Below the pieces are notes generated by a model. The model was given only the letters and a program-made list of their open reading frames with translations. It was not told where the DNA came from and searched no databases. This document shows positions 30,934-43,763 of a DNA stretch of 64,000 nt, piece after piece. Source of the DNA: Hanleya hanleyi (lineage: Eukaryota; Mollusca; Polyplacophora; Lepidopleurida; Hanleyidae). The stretch covers positions 95,454 through 159,453 of the forward strand of contig JAVTVY010039385.1 of the NCBI GenBank assembly GCA_036873755.1. The letters run 5' to 3'. A program made the translations under genes and the position numbers. The stretch's first letter is position 1; every line of letters begins with the position of its first letter.

Positions 30934-33661
30934 TTATAAAAGCATCATTAACAAATGCTACCAATTCTAAAAAAAAATAAAAAATAAATGTGGTATCGTA
31001 CTCATTTGAAATTCAATTAACCTGACGACAAACTCTGATAGGCCTGTCCAGATAATCTTTTCTGTGTTCCACTGGGACCGGTCTATTTCCGCAGGCGATG
31101 GGGGAGGGGAATAATAAGTCTCAGGGAACGATATTCTTGTATTTCAGTGCAGAGACAATGTTCACTCTCGTTCTAAACATTAGAGAATCCATGTTGACGC
31201 GATCTCATGTGCTCTGAATAATCATTTATACCAGATTCCAATAATTATCCCACACCGATTTAGGCTTTGATCTGTACGACCTCGTGAGATTTGCCATCAC
31301 AGTTTTGCTGACTCCGCGCCCTCGAGCAGCGCGAGAGTTTACAGCCGAAACAAGAGCACTACCGATTGATTCTGATGGATTCTGAATATTCTGCAGGATT
31401 TTCTATTACACGAGATAAGATATACACTCCCTGAAGTTTTCTGTCGAGTTGCTAAGCAATGTACAGCCCCATATATCAACATAACTTAGCTAAAACAGGG
31501 ACACCGCCTCCGACTGAAAGCTATCTTGAGTGCCAACTGTCGTCAATGCAATGTTGCGATTTCTGCACGTGCCTCGTTCATGAATTTACCACGATTGCCA
31601 CGCCCTTGGATACACAGAATCAGCGAAACGATAAGAATCATGTGAAATAATTCGCATTTGTAAGCCTTCGAGTCGCAAAACTAAGTGAAAAACAGATAAT
31701 GTAGTGAATAATCTAATGAAAGTCGAAAATTGCGAGTAATTCTCACTTATAACCATTTACTATGGAGCTGACCTCGAGATCCACCGCGTCCAAATCGTAT
31801 TTGGAATAGGTCCATTTTGGAATAGAGTCACGTGAGAAAGGGTACTATATCGTTCAATGGCAGCAATCTCCCTATGCTTTCAATACTAAAGAAAAGACAG
31901 ATGCTTTGGAATTAAAAATAAATCATCCCTGGACCAAAGACTATACCAAGGAATAAAGAAGAACATGTAAGGTTTATGATTATATCATTTGTTTATTGAT
32001 TCACGTCCAGAAGGTCATAGAGGATAGGCCTAATTCAGACTTTTTACCAATCTGTGTACCCAATCATAGCGTGGGTATTTGCATTTCATTATTTTGACAA
32101 GTTTAGCCCATTACCGGTCATAAATTTGCTTATATAATATTGAATATAATAAGATCACTAAAACGTTTTGTTCTGAATAGCATTTCAGACAACCGATTCG
32201 GATGGCGAACCGGTTATTATTACTTCCAACGGGGCAATGAATGCTCTCTTATTGTGGCGCGCTGTTCACAGGCAATCAGAAATGTCCCGGAAGAAAATGC
32301 GGTATGGTATGGAAACTAAATTTGGTCAATTCTGACAGATATTCAGAAAGTTAGTTCATCGGAAAATGCTATGTTTAGAAAATATTTGAATTGATTTGAT
32401 GGAAGTTAAAAGCTTAAAACGTTCGATAATTTTTTCAACCATGTAAATGTCGACTGCTTCCGCCAAGCTTTATAGCACCACCGAAGCAGACATTATAGAT
32501 GCCACAGAATAAAGACAGTCTCTTACAAAATTTCGTTCTACTGGATTTTTTTTTCTGTGAAGGAGGAATATATGCCCCAACCCACGCTATTACGACACAC
32601 ACGATAATTGGTCACCGTAGGCTAAGTTATGCCAGGTATTAGGTTCCGTTATCATTTGATTCCCCCGAAAATATTCAGGACCGATACATATTGTTTTATT
32701 GCGGACAAACATTACCGACTTACACTTTTGCTATAGGAAAAATATACTTTTCTTTCCGCCTGTATTTTTGATTAATCTCGGAACTGAAACCGGGCGTTCG
32801 TGAAAGGCCATTTGCCTTGTCTCCAGCCATTAAATGTTCGTCATACTGTTCAACATCGAGTTTTGTGACGGTTCGTTGGAAAAACATAGGCTTTACAAAG
32901 TAGAATATTTAACGTGTATCAAAACTTGGAAGTTCGGATCACCAACTGGTATATATATCGAGAAAGACATACGTTTTTTGTTCGTCTACATTTGAGTGAA
33001 TCTCAGTTAAAGCCCCCGTTATTTCGCCGGGATGCGCCATTTTTTCTGAGAAAATAGGTAGGAATTATACGAAAATCTTCAGGACTTCGACGTTTTCCCG
33101 CTAATATCGATTATTGTTTCTTCAGTGTGCTAAGAGAATTAGATTTTTCAACAGCAGGACCAAAATACGTTTTCTTCAAGGAACTATCTTCTGTCCGTCT
33201 TCTGTGACTGACGACGAATCTGAACGATCACAGTTTGAAGGACAACTTCCTCTGCGGGTTGTTAGAAATCCCAAATGTCAGCCGAAGGAAATCTATACGC
33301 AACACAGATGGGAGTCTTACTTTGAAATAAATCTGCTATCATACTTCAATATTAAACTCACATCACACAGCTTGAAGACAGGTGGTATATATTTGGCGTG
33401 TTTTAAATAATTACGAGGAATGGCATATATTGTATTTTCCCCATACATAGAAGAAGCATAGACGAACTGAGACAGTTACTACCTGAAGCATCTACAGCTG
33501 TCTGAGTCGTGAGAACCAGTGGTAATACGGGATATCCGGCCTTCGGCATTCCGGCGGAGATAAAATTCTTTCCCTTTTTACATAATGGACTTATTTTCTT
33601 TAAATTCAATCCTTTTATTCGCAAGATTATTTTTATCGTGTATATACATCTCATCATAATA
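30934..33661. other. Unassigned sequence
   Basis: No convincing gene. The frame 33114-33410 (98 codons) has protein-like composition, including TDDESERSQFEGQLP, but no recognised domain. Inverted GCGTGGG-type words near 32065 and 32580 may mark a decayed element. Confidence 0.3.
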
Positions 33662-34388
33662 AAAGCGTCTGGTCCGTCATTCATAATTCAGTCGTCATCC
33701 ATTAAAGAACATCCACGTCGATAATCCAAAGACCTATTCCATATTCCATATAACAGTATCAGCACCAAATTTAAAAAGACAATCCTAGTATACATAAACA
33801 TAAGCAAGTTTCCTGCAAGAGAGAAGCGATCAACAGTTTTCAATGATGCCAGCAAGACATCATGATATTCCAAAAATATCAAATCCGTATCGCAGATCAG
33901 TATTCTTGAGGATATTTGTTGTTAAATCGTCATCTAGAGAATGATGTATCTCAGTCACGCTTTGATTGTGTCTGTTCATATGAGCACCAGGAGGATCTTG
34001 AAGTTCATGGATTCATACGGCCCCTAGCCCCTGGTTAAGCGGAATTAGACACAAGTTATGAAACGTAACGCCATAGATCTTTCACGCTACGCTCGTATTT
34101 TGCTATCAGCATGCGATATGTATCGCCAAATTTGAGAAACATTGAGTGGAGGCGCTTGATGGCATAGCCCTGTTTTATAAGTTTCTGCAACAATGTTTTG
34201 TGACATTGATTAAAATCGTCACATCTAACGCAGGATCTAGCAAATACTACCAGGTGAGATATGTATCCGCCATATATGCAGGTCCCATTGGAATATTACT
34301 GTCCAGAACGGGATAGTTTACGAGGTCGAAATTGTAATCATCTCTTTTGTTATACAGTCGACGAGAGAGAAGGCGTGCTTCATTTTTA
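33662..34388 (-). mobile_element. Penelope-like element fragment 2
   Basis: Same 3' terminus (AGCGTCTGGTCCGTC at 33664) as fragment 1. The RT remnant covers ARLLSRRLYNKRDDYNFD and NYPVLDSNIP (34247-34388), then a frameshift at PAY, with the remainder to a stop near 34074. The downstream small frame 33688-33882 encodes a membrane segment (see findings). The element breaks off at about 34388, next to unrelated sequence. Confidence 0.7.
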
Positions 34389-35189
34389 CCTGCGGCACGC
34401 ATGTTTACGAGAGACTCGCGTTGTTGTTCTTCTTCTTGGGACGTTTTGAAATACGCATGCGCTAACAGAGTGTGATCTCTGCCACACTTTTCTACCTCCG
34501 ATCTCACATGGCAAACCTGTCTTCAGGCGCGTTCGAATACATTTGCAACTATATTCGGTGGAATGAATTATTGCTTCGTTGATTTCCGCTCGAACTTCAA
34601 TTCTCTTACGTCAACACATAGGAAACTTCAGTCGCTTAAAAGCTGTCGATCGACACACCATTTTCACTGAACAGTATGTACATATACACTTTAAGATCCT
34701 TGAATTGCTTATATACCAAGTAGGAAGAGCCGCAACCGTGTCAGTGGCTCAGCTAATTTGCATACAGTCATAGGCGACTGTCTCAGTAAGTAGAAAAATA
34801 AGTTCACTACTTCTAGTAACCAATTTATCTACCCAATCTAGATAATTCACAAATTGGTGAAGAAGTAGACAAGTAACGCATTGTCTTTATGATTAACATT
34901 GAATAATACTTGGTATGAAATTATAGATCTTGCTTCATAAAAATAGACGCCACAATTACGTTTCAGAAGTAAGGGAACAACTCACCAACTTTCGCCGGAT
35001 AAAGATGTTCAACTAAAAGAAATGACAATTTGGTATGATGTTTAATTTACCCCCCAACCAATTCGCATATATGGAAATATGTTTTGAAAGGAAGAATAAT
35101 TTAACCCTCTGTGGGAATGGAAACAATGACCCTCCAATCCCTGGAGTTGCACTTACTGTCTTAACTATACCGACTCATTGATAATATTC
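34389..35189. other. Unassigned sequence
   Basis: No gene recognised. It separates the Penelope-like fragment from the fold-back array. Confidence 0.3.
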
Positions 35190-36254
35190 ACAAGCAGCCA
35201 GAGGATGCTAGGTCCCCCGCCAAAATGGCAGCAATATTTATAAGCGCTGTCGGTTTCAGAAGATATTCATGAGGATGACAACAGCTACTTCACAGGCGTA
35301 AGAAGCAGAGGGGTTTTTCCACCTTCCCAGGTTTTGAGATCAACTCCGAATGGCTGACTGAATGTTGATTGCTACTGTAATATATTTTCTTTACCATGTA
35401 GCATGAAAATTATGTAACCGAAATGCAACCCCAAGAGACAACTCATGGCATATTATCTGCAAACTAAATTTCACAAGAATATGAAGGTATCCTCAACCTA
35501 TTGCCCAGAAACCAAATTTAGACTTTGCCACAAGGAGTCACCACCTGTAGGTGCAAGCAAGCAAAACACAATCCCAAATGAAATCTCATGTCATGGTATC
35601 GGCATATGAACTTTGAGACTCTGAAGAGGGGTCCTCAAGTTATTGCCGGTACTAGATGCCCACCGGTGTTCATGTTATTTGGGGCGGGTCACATACAAAA
35701 TTTGAGAATAATCTGATGAGCAGTTGCCAAATTATTGCCCGGAAACAAATTTTTCCACCGGGAGACGCCACCTGTAGGCAGAAGCGGGAAAAATACAATC
35801 CCAAGGAACATGGTATTATGGGGACATCTGCATACCAAATTTGAGAAGAATCCGACGAGGGTCCTCAAGTTATTGCCCAGAAACCAAATTTAGATTTTGA
35901 CACCAGGTGACGCCACCTCTAGGCGCAAGTCAGTGAAATGCATTATCAAGCGACATCTTATGTCACGGTACATTCATACAAAATTTGAGAAGAATCCGAT
36001 GGTCAGTTCTCAAGTTATTACCCGGAAACGAATTTGTGATGTTGCCACCAGGTGGCGCCACCTGTGAGTGCAAGTGAGCGAAAGGCAATCCCAAGCAACA
36101 GCTCCTGGCATGGTAAATGCATGCCAAATTTGAGAAGAATCCGATGAGCCGCAACGTTTCTCATGTTACCCAGAAAGGTACATATGTAGGATATTTCAAA
36201 GAAATTCGACCAAGTGTTTCTAAGTTATCACTTGCAGCATGGAATAATGGAGTG

Positions 36255-37290
36255 AACTCTAGTGGCGCCACCTCCGGGTGGATTTTGCTGAAACGCATCA
36301 CCAACGGTGTTTTGTCGCAGGGAATGCATTTACCAAATTTCGAAGAAATCCGACAAATTGTTCGAAAGTTATCGCTCGCGAAGGATTTGAACAAACATGA
36401 ACGGACATGCATTAAAGATTGGAACAAGACCCAGTGGCGCCACCTACAGGCGGATCTTGCTGAAACGTAATACCAGCGACGTCTTGTCGCAAAGAATGCA
36501 GATGCCAAATTTCGGAGGAATCCGATAAAGCATTTAGGAGTTATCGCTTACGCAGTATTTGCACGGACATGCACTAAATATTGGAACAAGACCCGGTGGC
36601 GCCACCTACAGGCGGATCTTGCTGAAACGTAATACCAACAGACGTCTTGTCGCAAAGAATGCAGATGCCAAATTTCGGAGGAATCCGACAAAGCATTTTA
36701 GGAGTTATCGCTTATGAAGCATTTGCACGAACATCCACGGACATGCACTAAAGATTGGAACAAGACCCAGTGGCGCCACCTACAGGCGGATCTTGCTGAA
36801 ACGTAATACCAACAGACGTCTTGTCGCAAAGAATGCAGATGCCAAATTTCGGAGGAATCCGACAAAGCATTTAGGAGTTATCGCTTACGAAGTATTTGCA
36901 CGGACACGCACTAAAGATTGGAACAAGACCCAGTGGCGCCACCTACAGCCGGATCTTGCTGAAACGTAATACCAAGAGACGTCTTGTCGCAAAGAATGCA
37001 GATGCCAAATTTCGGAGGAATCCGACAAAGCATTTAGAAGTTATTGCTTACGAAGTATTTGCACGGACATGTCCGTGCATGCACGGACACATAGAAGCAA
37101 GACCCCAGTGGCGCCACCTACAGGCGGATCTTGCTGAAACGTAATACCAAGAGACGTCTTGTCGCAAAGAATGCAGATGCCAAATTTCGGAGGAATCCGA
37201 CAAAGCATTTAGAAGTTATTGCTTACGAAGTATTTGCACGGACATGTCCGTGCATGCACGGACACATAGAAGCAAGAACCATTTTAAAGT
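36255..37290 (+). repeat. High-identity tandem block inside the fold-back array
   Basis: Six units of about 162-175 bp with GTGGCGCCAC at 36263, 36433, 36595, 36770, 36932 and 37107. Shared blocks include GCGGATCTTGCTGAAACGTA, GACGTCTTGTCGCAAAGAAT and CAAATTTCGGAGGAATCCGA. This is far more uniform than the rest of the array, suggesting recent local amplification. Confidence 0.9.
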
Positions 37291-38998
37291 CCCCGGCCGC
37301 GTTGCGGCGGGGGACAAAAACTGACTTTAAAGGCAACTGGTTTTATAATGACTATTTAGTATTTAGTATTTAATGAGTCAGACAACTCTGTGCGCGAACA
37401 ATGCATCATAGTTGTGGAGTTAAATTGTGCACTTTCGGTTACAAGCATGAAATTTGGCACATAGCGATTTTGAAGGATTCTCTTTCGGAACACAGCTTCT
37501 CTATCCTCATTCTCGCAAGCCAGGGCCTTGTTTCGCTGCTGTTGATGTTCCCGTCCTCTTCGGCACTCAGAATCCCTTTAGATTAGCATTAATTACTCCC
37601 GTAAATTCAATACTTATGTGTATCAGCAGACAATGGGCAGAAACATATTGCATTTGACATCATTCGCTCAAGTCAGAGCCCATTTCTGCTAGAATTTACT
37701 GGTTCTACACTTCACAATTTACGTTACTTCGTCAATCAGTTTTACGAATGGAATTACGTCATATATTAGCAGATACTGACCATAAAAGCGATCTAGTTGA
37801 CCGCGTTGTCAAAAGCTAGGGCCTTGATTTCCTGGAGGGGTTTTTGTCCCCCGCCGCAACGCGGCCGGGGACTTTAAAATGGTTCTTGCTTCTTTGTGTC
37901 CGTGGATGTCCGTGTACGTCCGTGCATGTCTGTTCGAATTTTCCGCAAGCGATAGCTTCCTAACACTTTGTTGGATTCTTCCCAAATTCGGTATACGCAT
38001 TCTTTGCGACAAGACGCCATTCGGTATTGCATTTCAGCAACATCTGCCTGAAGGTGGCGCCACTGGGTCAAAATGGATCTTGGTTCCTTTTGTCCGGGGA
38101 TATCAGCTTGAATTCTTTACAAGCGATAACTTTCAAATGCTTTGTATTTATAACGCTTCTTCATGTCCATTCCTGTCCGTGGATGTCTTTGCAAGCGATG
38201 TTCTTTGCAAGCGATAACTTCCAAATGCTTTGTTGGATTCTCCAGAAATTCAGCATACGCATTCCTTGCGACAAGACGCCGGTTGCTACTGCATTTCAGC
38301 AACATCTGGCTGAAGGTGGCGCCACTGAGTTTCTCTTCTTCTTGTCCGTTCCAGTTAAAATAGGTCTTCAACTTTGCTATGAAATCATTCTATTCCACAT
38401 CATATGATTTACCCTAAAGCTTTTGCATGAACCATATTTTATTCAGAAGTATAATATGAAATAACTGGCGGGGAAATCCCCGCAGTACAGAACCCCTGTT
38501 TTTTTTAATTTCGTGTCATCTTAAATGAAGGACAATATTTCCCTCAATTTTGCTATGAAATAATTGCATTCCGCATCATATGATTTACCCTAAAGCTTCT
38601 ACACCAACCATTTGTGTCCACACATGTAACTTACTATATGAAGAACAACTGAGTTCCTAAAGTTCGGGTGCACACTGTGCATATGATCAGTTTCCTGAAT
38701 TGAATTGAATTCAATCTTGCTGGTCTTTAGACTGACAGATGATGGCATGCAGTTGTCAGTGCGATTGTTCATGTACAGGGAGCTTTCTATGGATTTCATG
38801 TCAGCACACCACCACTACCCTCAAGGAGAGCATGTCACCACCCCTAGGGTTTCGAGCCGCACCCTCTGTCTCTAAAACTAGCCCTCGCCCGACCCTCATA
38901 TATTCAATTTGAGCATATATATCTCCAATGTATCTTGGCAGAAAGTTGAAATTTGTGTGTAGTCTGCAACATTGGTATAATTCTGCCACCCGTCAATG

Positions 38999-39132
38999 GG
39001 CAGACCCGTCATGTAAGACAACTTCAATCGGCAACACTTTGCGTGCAATATACTTGGCCCTTTTCACTCCTTGGTTGAATGGTTCCCCACATGTAGTCAC
39101 CTATTGTATGTGTCTTACATGACGGATTTGCC
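38999..39132 (+). mobile_element. hAT-like MITE, 134 bp, copy 1
   Basis: An 8-bp direct repeat, CGTCAATG (38991-38998, 39133-39140), flanks inverted ends GGCAGACCCGTCATGTAAG and its near-reverse complement. An 8-bp duplication is typical of hAT elements. A second copy of identical length, in opposite orientation, is at 63757-63890. Confidence 0.85.
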
Positions 39133-39177
39133 CGTCAATGAATTGCAATCCCAAAAGGTTTCAATTTATTAGGCGCG

Positions 39178-39486
39178 GGTGGTTGGGTGGGTTCAGGTTC
39201 CTGTTGCTTCAATGCGTTTTGCTGAGAAGCAACAGGAACTTGATAATGTGATGTCTAACACTGTAATATCACTTGTCTTTATTGCACCATGTAAGCGTCC
39301 TGTCTGTGTCTGTGCGCTGTTCTCAGTGTTTTATAGGGTGGAAGGAGGTTGTCTGGTTCCATGCTGCTTCAAAGATTTCTTCTTTGAAGTAGCAGGAACA
39401 TAGCTGGGCTGCTTAGTTGTTTCGTCGTGATAGAGCTGAAATATTGTTGAAAGCGACGTTAAATTCTATTCACTCACTCACTCAAT
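39178..39486 (+). mobile_element. SINE-like non-autonomous element, copy 2
   Basis: Match to 7596-7895. The tail is better preserved here: GAGCTGAAATATTGTTGAAA, GCGACGTTAAATTC, then ACTC repeats to 39486. Confidence 0.7.
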
Positions 39487-39506
39487 TTATCAGGCACAGA
39501 CCCATG

Positions 39507-40572
39507 TTTTAACCCCTCGGCCAATTTTAGCCATGGGATATTGTAGTCGTCTTGTACGTCCGTCTGTCCGTACGTCCGTTCTTGAGCGAGATAGCCGGAA
39601 AACGGTTTCACTGATGAATTCCAAATTTGGTATACTTATTTACCTAGTCAAGGACCAGAAACTTATTGAATTGGGACCTGATTGGGTGGAAACCTTGGCG
39701 GCCATCTTTAATTTTATGCAAAATTGATAATGATCCATATCTCGGAAACCATTTAACTGTCCAATACGAAATTTGATATACATCATCGATACATCAAGCA
39801 ACTTTCAATGAATTACCAAAGAGGCTTTTCTGATTAGCTGGAAACCCTGGAGGCCATCTTTAATTTATGCGAAATCGATAATGATACATATCTCGGTTAC
39901 CATTCAATTGTTTTATATTAAAGCTGGTATACATCATCGATACATCCAGATACTTTGAATCTGGACCTGATTGACCGAAAATCTTGGCGGGCATCTTTAA
40001 TTTATGGAAAATCATTAATGATCTCTATCGCTGGTTCCGTTGAAGTGCTCGATGTAAAATTTGGTATACATCATCGATGCATCAAGAGACTTACAATGAA
40101 CGACAGCTCTGGTTTCTCTGATTGGGCGGAAATCTTGGCGGCCATCTTTAATTTCTTTAATGATGTTTATCTCTGATACCATTTAAGTGTTCTATACGAA
40201 ACTTGGTTTACAGCATCGGTGTATGAAGAGACTTGCATTACTGAATAACCACATCAGTTCCTCTGAGCGGCGGGAAGGATGGGCGGCCATCTTTAATTTA
40301 TGCAAAATCATTAATGATATCTATCTCTGATACTGTTCAAATGCTCAATGTAAAATTTGGTATACATTATCGATGCATCAAGAGATTTATGTAATGAATA
40401 CCGGTTTCTCTGATTGAATGGAAACCTTAGGGGCCATTTCTAATAGCAAAATTTTTGAGAATCCTTATATTTGTCGCTTGACTGCTTGGTGTTCCTGACA
40501 TCTTGGTTCAAATTGAATACATTATGAATGGCTGGCACCCAGAGGCAAGGGGTTTTCAGATGCGCAGCTTCG
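39507..40572 (+). mobile_element. Composite repeat element, copy 1
   Basis: Begins TTTTAACCCCTCGGCC and ends AAGGGGTTTTCAGATGCGCA, so the termini are short inverted repeats. Inside are about 150-bp units with GGCGGCCATCTTTAATTTAT, GGTATACATCATCGATGCAT and CAAGAGACTT. A longer inverted copy is at 55931-57770. Confidence 0.75.
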
Positions 40573-43274
40573 ATCTTGCTTGGAATTGTTTTTCGTTCCA
40601 ATCCGCCCCTGGGTGGCGCCACCTGGGGGCCAAGTTAAAATTGCATCTCCAGACAATAACTTTTGAAAACCTTAAGGATTCTATCCAAATTTGGTGTGTG
40701 GGTACCTTGCCTCAAGATCTGGCTTGAGAATGTTTTTCGTGTAAATTCGTGTACAGGGGGCACCACCTGAAAGCTAAGTAAAGTGTTTCCAGACAATAAC
40801 TTTTGAAAACCATGACCGATTCATTCCAAATTTGGTGTGTAGGTACCTCACCTCAATTTCTCGTTTGGCATTGTTTTTCATACTGATCCACATAGAGGTG
40901 GCGCCACCTGGGGGCAAATTTAAAATTATATTTCCGTACAATAACTTTTTAAAACTTGAATGATCTTTTTCAAGTTTGGTGTATGAATGCATGTACCTTA
41001 ACTGAAGGTATCGCTTGGGATTGTTTTTCTTGTCGATCTGATCATAGGTGGCGCCACCGGTGGGCCAAATTAACAATCTATATTTCCAATGTCAAGGAAT
41101 CTTGCCTCACGATCTCGGTTGAGGTTATATTTTATGCCTATCTGCTTATACATGGCGCTACCTGTGGGTCAAGGTAAAATTGCATTTCCGGACAGTAACT
41201 GCATGTTGGACCTGAACGGATTCTTTTAAATTTGGTGTGTTGGTACCTTCCCTCAAGGTATCTTATGGGGCCATGTTAATCATGTTTTCCTAAGTTTTAT
41301 GTTTTTACTTTCTTCACAAATAATGAATGTTTCCTTTACTAAAGATGCAAAAGGGATGCCTTCTCGATCGTATTCGATCGACTGTATCTAGTTTCTTCAA
41401 TATTTGGCATATATGCATTCCTTGTGACAAGATGCTGATTGGTATTGTTTTTTAGAAGGATCTTCCTGAAGGTGGCGCCACTAGGGTTCTTTCCGTTCTT
41501 TTGTGCTGCAAGCGATAAATTTGAAACGCTTTGAAATGTCACTCGAAATTTGGTTTCCGTGCAATAACTGCTCATCGAATTCTTCCCAAATTAGGCATGC
41601 ATATACATTGTACCTTGCCATGAGATGTTGCTTGGTATTGCGTCAATCCACTTCTGCTTAGAAGGTGATGCCACCTGATGACAAAATCTGAAATTTGTTT
41701 TTGGCCAATAACTTGAGAACTGCATGCATTCTTCCCAAATGTTGCATGGGATTGCCTTTCACTCTTTTGCGCTTACAGGTGGCGCAACCTGGTGGCAAAA
41801 TCCCAAATTTGTCTCCGGGTAAAACCATGACGTAAGATGTCGCTTGAGATTGCGTTTCGCCTACAGGCAGCACTACCTCGTGTCAACATCTAAATTTGAT
41901 TTCGCTCATCGGATTCTTCTCCAATTTGGCATGCAGATACCATGATATGTCCCCTGGGAGTGTATTTCGCCTGCTTCTGCATACTGGTGGCGACACGTGG
42001 ACAAATCTGGAAATTCTTTCTGGCAATAATTTGACAACTGCTCATCGGATTCTTCTCAAATTTGGTACTTATATGCCATAAGACGTCGCTTGGGATTGTG
42101 TTTCGCACACTTGTGCCTACAAATCTAAATTTGGTTTCCGGGCAATAACTTGAAGACCCCTCTTCCGATTCTTCCCAAAGTTCGTATGCTGATACATGCA
42201 ACTAGACTGTAGAACTCTCAGCGTACTGTTCCAACTGTCTTCCCTTCAGTGATTGGTCATTCGACCCCGCCATTTTAAACTAATATGAGAATTTTCATTG
42301 GATCACTATTTATTGGAGCCACCCCAATCTTCATACACAACCACGTGACTGTCTCAGTTGACTGATGACATAGCGCGGCCTCGTTTTCGATTTCAAACTC
42401 TGCCGTCTAACTGGGAAAATGTTGTTGCTGCATCAGCCAATCATTGGCCCTCCGTAGAAGGGTCCAATCATTGGCCCTCCTTAGAAGGGTCCAATACTAT
42501 AGACTAAGACTCGGGATTGCGTTTCGCCCACTTGCTCGTCCAGGTGGCGACACCTGGTGGCAAATTTAAAATTTGGTTTCCGGGCAATAGGTTGAGGATG
42601 CCTTCAGCTTCTCGTCAAATTTGGTTTGCCGATAATGCCTTGCAATGTCACATGGGGTTGCTTCTCGGTTACATAATTTCCATGCTTCACTGCATGGAAA
42701 GTATATTACAGAAGCAATCAACTTTTAGTCAACCGTTCTTAGTTCCTCTTAAAACTTGGAAAGGCAGAAAGACCCTTCCGCATCCAACGCCTATGAAGCA
42801 GTAGTTGCCTCCCTCATGTATATCCCCTGAGACCAACAATGCTAAAAATATTGGTGCCATTTCGGCGGGGGACCTAGCATCCTCTGGCTGCTTGTTTAGT
42901 TTGATTTTGATACTTAGATACCTTTCACATTGACTTTAACTTTGCAGTCATTTTCGCGAATGCAATAATTTGATGTATCAAAAGATAATTAACTTTGAAG
43001 GAAATATAAATTTTCCATTTTTATCGTCAAAGTAAGCGAGAAGGGAGACTGAAGAGCGCAGATTTTCGCGCTGTGACTAAATCCTTGAAATTTGTTTGGA
43101 TTTCCAAATATTTGAAAGCCTTTTTGATTTGCAAAAATCACAGCTGAACCGAATGTTTTGAAACTTGGCATACACGACACTTGTACCAAGACATTGCCAA
43201 GGCGATCATTGTGACTTCGTCTGTCAATTCAGTATAGACGGCACGGACCAGTCAAAATCGTCGGATTTTGAACG

Positions 43275-43276
<2 letters not shown>

Positions 43277-43318
<42 letters not shown>
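43277..43318. repeat. TA dinucleotide microsatellite
   Basis: About 21 TA repeats. Confidence 0.95.
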
Positions 43319-43322
<4 letters not shown>

Positions 43323-43517
43323 AAAGGTAAAAGAGTCAAACGAGAAGAAATATAAATGAACATAGCTCTGATGCGCATTTCTGCTGTTTATCCCCCTTGG
43401 CATGAAAACACTGGCAGATGGCGCTTTTTTCTACAATTTCCACTACCTCCGCTGATATGTCTTTCACTGTATTATTGCTACTGCCGCAGGTTTTGAATAC
43501 AATGTAGTCATTTCTCA

Positions 43518-43740
43518 GTTGCTGTAGAGGTAAAGGTCTAAATATGATATGCCGGTAGGGCTGTCTGTAGTTTCCTTCAAATCCAGTGAAGATGGATATA
43601 GATAGCGTTTGGTGAATGGAGCGAAACGGGCTTTGAATTGATATATAGTCATATTCATAAGGGGTGCACATTTAGTACCCATTGAAATATCTATATGCTG
43701 TTGATATATTGTAGCTATTTTTAATGAGAAATTCAAGCAA
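43518..43740 (-). mobile_element. Penelope-like element fragment 3, internally deleted
   Basis: RT pieces on the minus strand: IDISMGTKCAPL (RT motif), then FKARFAPFTKRY joined directly to YPSSLDLKETTDSPTG, omitting the YIDDL catalytic region seen in fragment 4. It ends just before the glycosyltransferase-like gene. Confidence 0.65.
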
Positions 43741-43763
43741 CTCTATAAACAAAGAAACATCCC

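Larger units (their letters stand above)
35190..42895. mobile_element. 7.7-kb fold-back array built on GGTGGCGCCACC
   Basis: Ends at 35190 and 42895 are inverted copies: the left reads CAAGCAGCCAGAGGATGCTA then GGTCCCCCGCC, and the right is its reverse, with similarity over about 50 bp. Inside, diverged units of about 150-170 bp carry GTGGCGCCAC and AAATTTGAGAAGAATCCGAT, forward in 35400-37300 and inverted in 37850-42640. A second inverted pair (37261-37320 and 37841-37900, both with CCCCGGCCGCGTTGCGGC) encloses a 520-bp centre. Elements at 38999-39132, 39178-39486 and 39507-40572 are nested in the right half. No coding sequence. No clear target duplication. Confidence 0.7.

Noticed and set aside
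43336..43671. 111-codon minus frame as a separate gene
   Set aside because: Out-of-frame reading of the Penelope-like fragment 3, running into unrelated sequence.
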